Origin: an uncultured Prevotella sp.
GTDB taxonomy: Bacteria > Bacteroidota > Bacteroidia > Bacteroidales > Bacteroidaceae
Length of the DNA stretch: 64,000 bases
Direction of reading: 5' to 3'
Assembly: GCA_934203355.1 (NCBI GenBank)
Contig: CAKPZC010000003.1
Location: forward strand, 13,014 to 77,013
Shown: positions 63,841 to 64,000 of the stretch, in pieces
Layout: the number at the start of each line of letters is the position of its first letter
Numbering within the stretch: position 1 is the stretch's first letter
Notes under the pieces: model-generated
Database searches by the model: none
What the model was told of the DNA's origin: nothing
What the model saw: the letters and a program-made list of their open reading frames with translations, nothing else
Made by a program: the position numbers and the translations under genes

Positions 63841-63926
63841 AATGGCAATGGTTTATTTGCTGGGGTATAAAACAAAAAAAATCCCCGCAGTCTCTCCGAA
63901 GAGAAGACCACGAGGAAACACCCCTG

Positions 63927-64000
63927 TGGGCGTTGACGGATTCGAACCGCCGACCCTCTGCTTGTAAGGCAGATGCTCTAAACCAGCTGAGCTAAACGCC
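63927..64000 (-). tRNA. tRNA-Val (anticodon TAC), 5' base beyond the window
   Basis: Read on the minus strand, it begins GGCGTTTAGCTCAGCTGG, the D-arm, then an anticodon arm TCTGC-CTTACAA-GCAGA with anticodon TAC, a variable loop, the T-arm GGCGGTTCGAATCCGTC and the acceptor AACGCCC plus discriminator A at 63927. The first G of the acceptor stem would be base 64001, so the gene is cut by one base. The CCA end is not encoded. Confidence 0.95.

Overview
The window looks like chromosomal DNA of a Bacteroidales bacterium, most likely Prevotellaceae or a close relative. The supporting signs are: Bacteroidetes promoters (TTTG, a spacer of about 20 nt, TAnnTTTG) in front of many genes and no Shine-Dalgarno leaders; GldH; DUF3575/DUF5119 fimbrial genes; fimbrillin lipoproteins; FISUMP-type domains; a DUF4831 protein; an Omp28-like protein; and a delta-prime/PSP1/gldH gene string. 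Assignment below order is inference.

Layout. (1) 0.2-11.7 kb: a lipopolysaccharide-core and outer-surface cluster, with a GT90 enzyme divergent from waaA, an LpxL-type acyltransferase, a KdsB-like cytidylyltransferase, two GT4 enzymes, a GT9 heptosyltransferase-like enzyme and two tandem alkaline-phosphatase-fold membrane transferases. (2) 11.7-22.7 kb: a repeat-rich surface-variation island. It holds a small secreted protein interrupted in a G8 tract, a FISUMP lipoprotein-like gene and an Omp28-like protein, then a four-gene fimbrial operon (DUF3575, DUF5119, two fimbrillins) whose promoter spacer contains a G9 tract. (3) 22.8-27.0 kb: a membrane-anchored MutS-like ATPase, a FucP-type sugar permease and a beta-barrel protein. 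(4) 27.2-37.0 kb, minus strand: one long operon of a PEtN transferase, two acyltransferase-3 proteins, UbiA-type prenyltransferase, HAD phosphatase, GtrA, two paralogous polytopic proteins and a GT4, which reads as a polyprenyl-phosphate-linked glycan decoration pathway. (5) 37.4-43.6 kb: secreted GH2 beta-galactosidase and a PMCA-type calcium ATPase. (6) 43.8-53.2 kb: housekeeping genes metF, holB, ricT-like, gldH, hpt, adk, obgE, pgeF, an M23 peptidase and rplS. (7) 53.4-62.9 kb: DUF4831, Nnr NAD(P)HX repair enzyme, a candidate small RNA, a LytS/LytTR two-component pair, CvfB, a LolD-like ABC ATPase and a CPA2 antiporter. (8) The right edge is a palindrome-rich gap and a tRNA-Val(TAC) cut by the window end.

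The most interesting signals are the two homopolymeric G tracts 4.2 kb apart. One alters the reading frame of a secreted protein. The other sits inside the -33/-7 spacer of the fimbrial promoter, where a loss of one or two G would give the 19-20 nt spacing seen in the other promoters of this window. Others are a 62-nt candidate small RNA with a perfect promoter and terminator, an apparently leaderless sugar-permease mRNA, and an interspersed repeat family whose core lies in opposite orientations in two copies. I saw no CRISPR array, prophage, rRNA or transposase.
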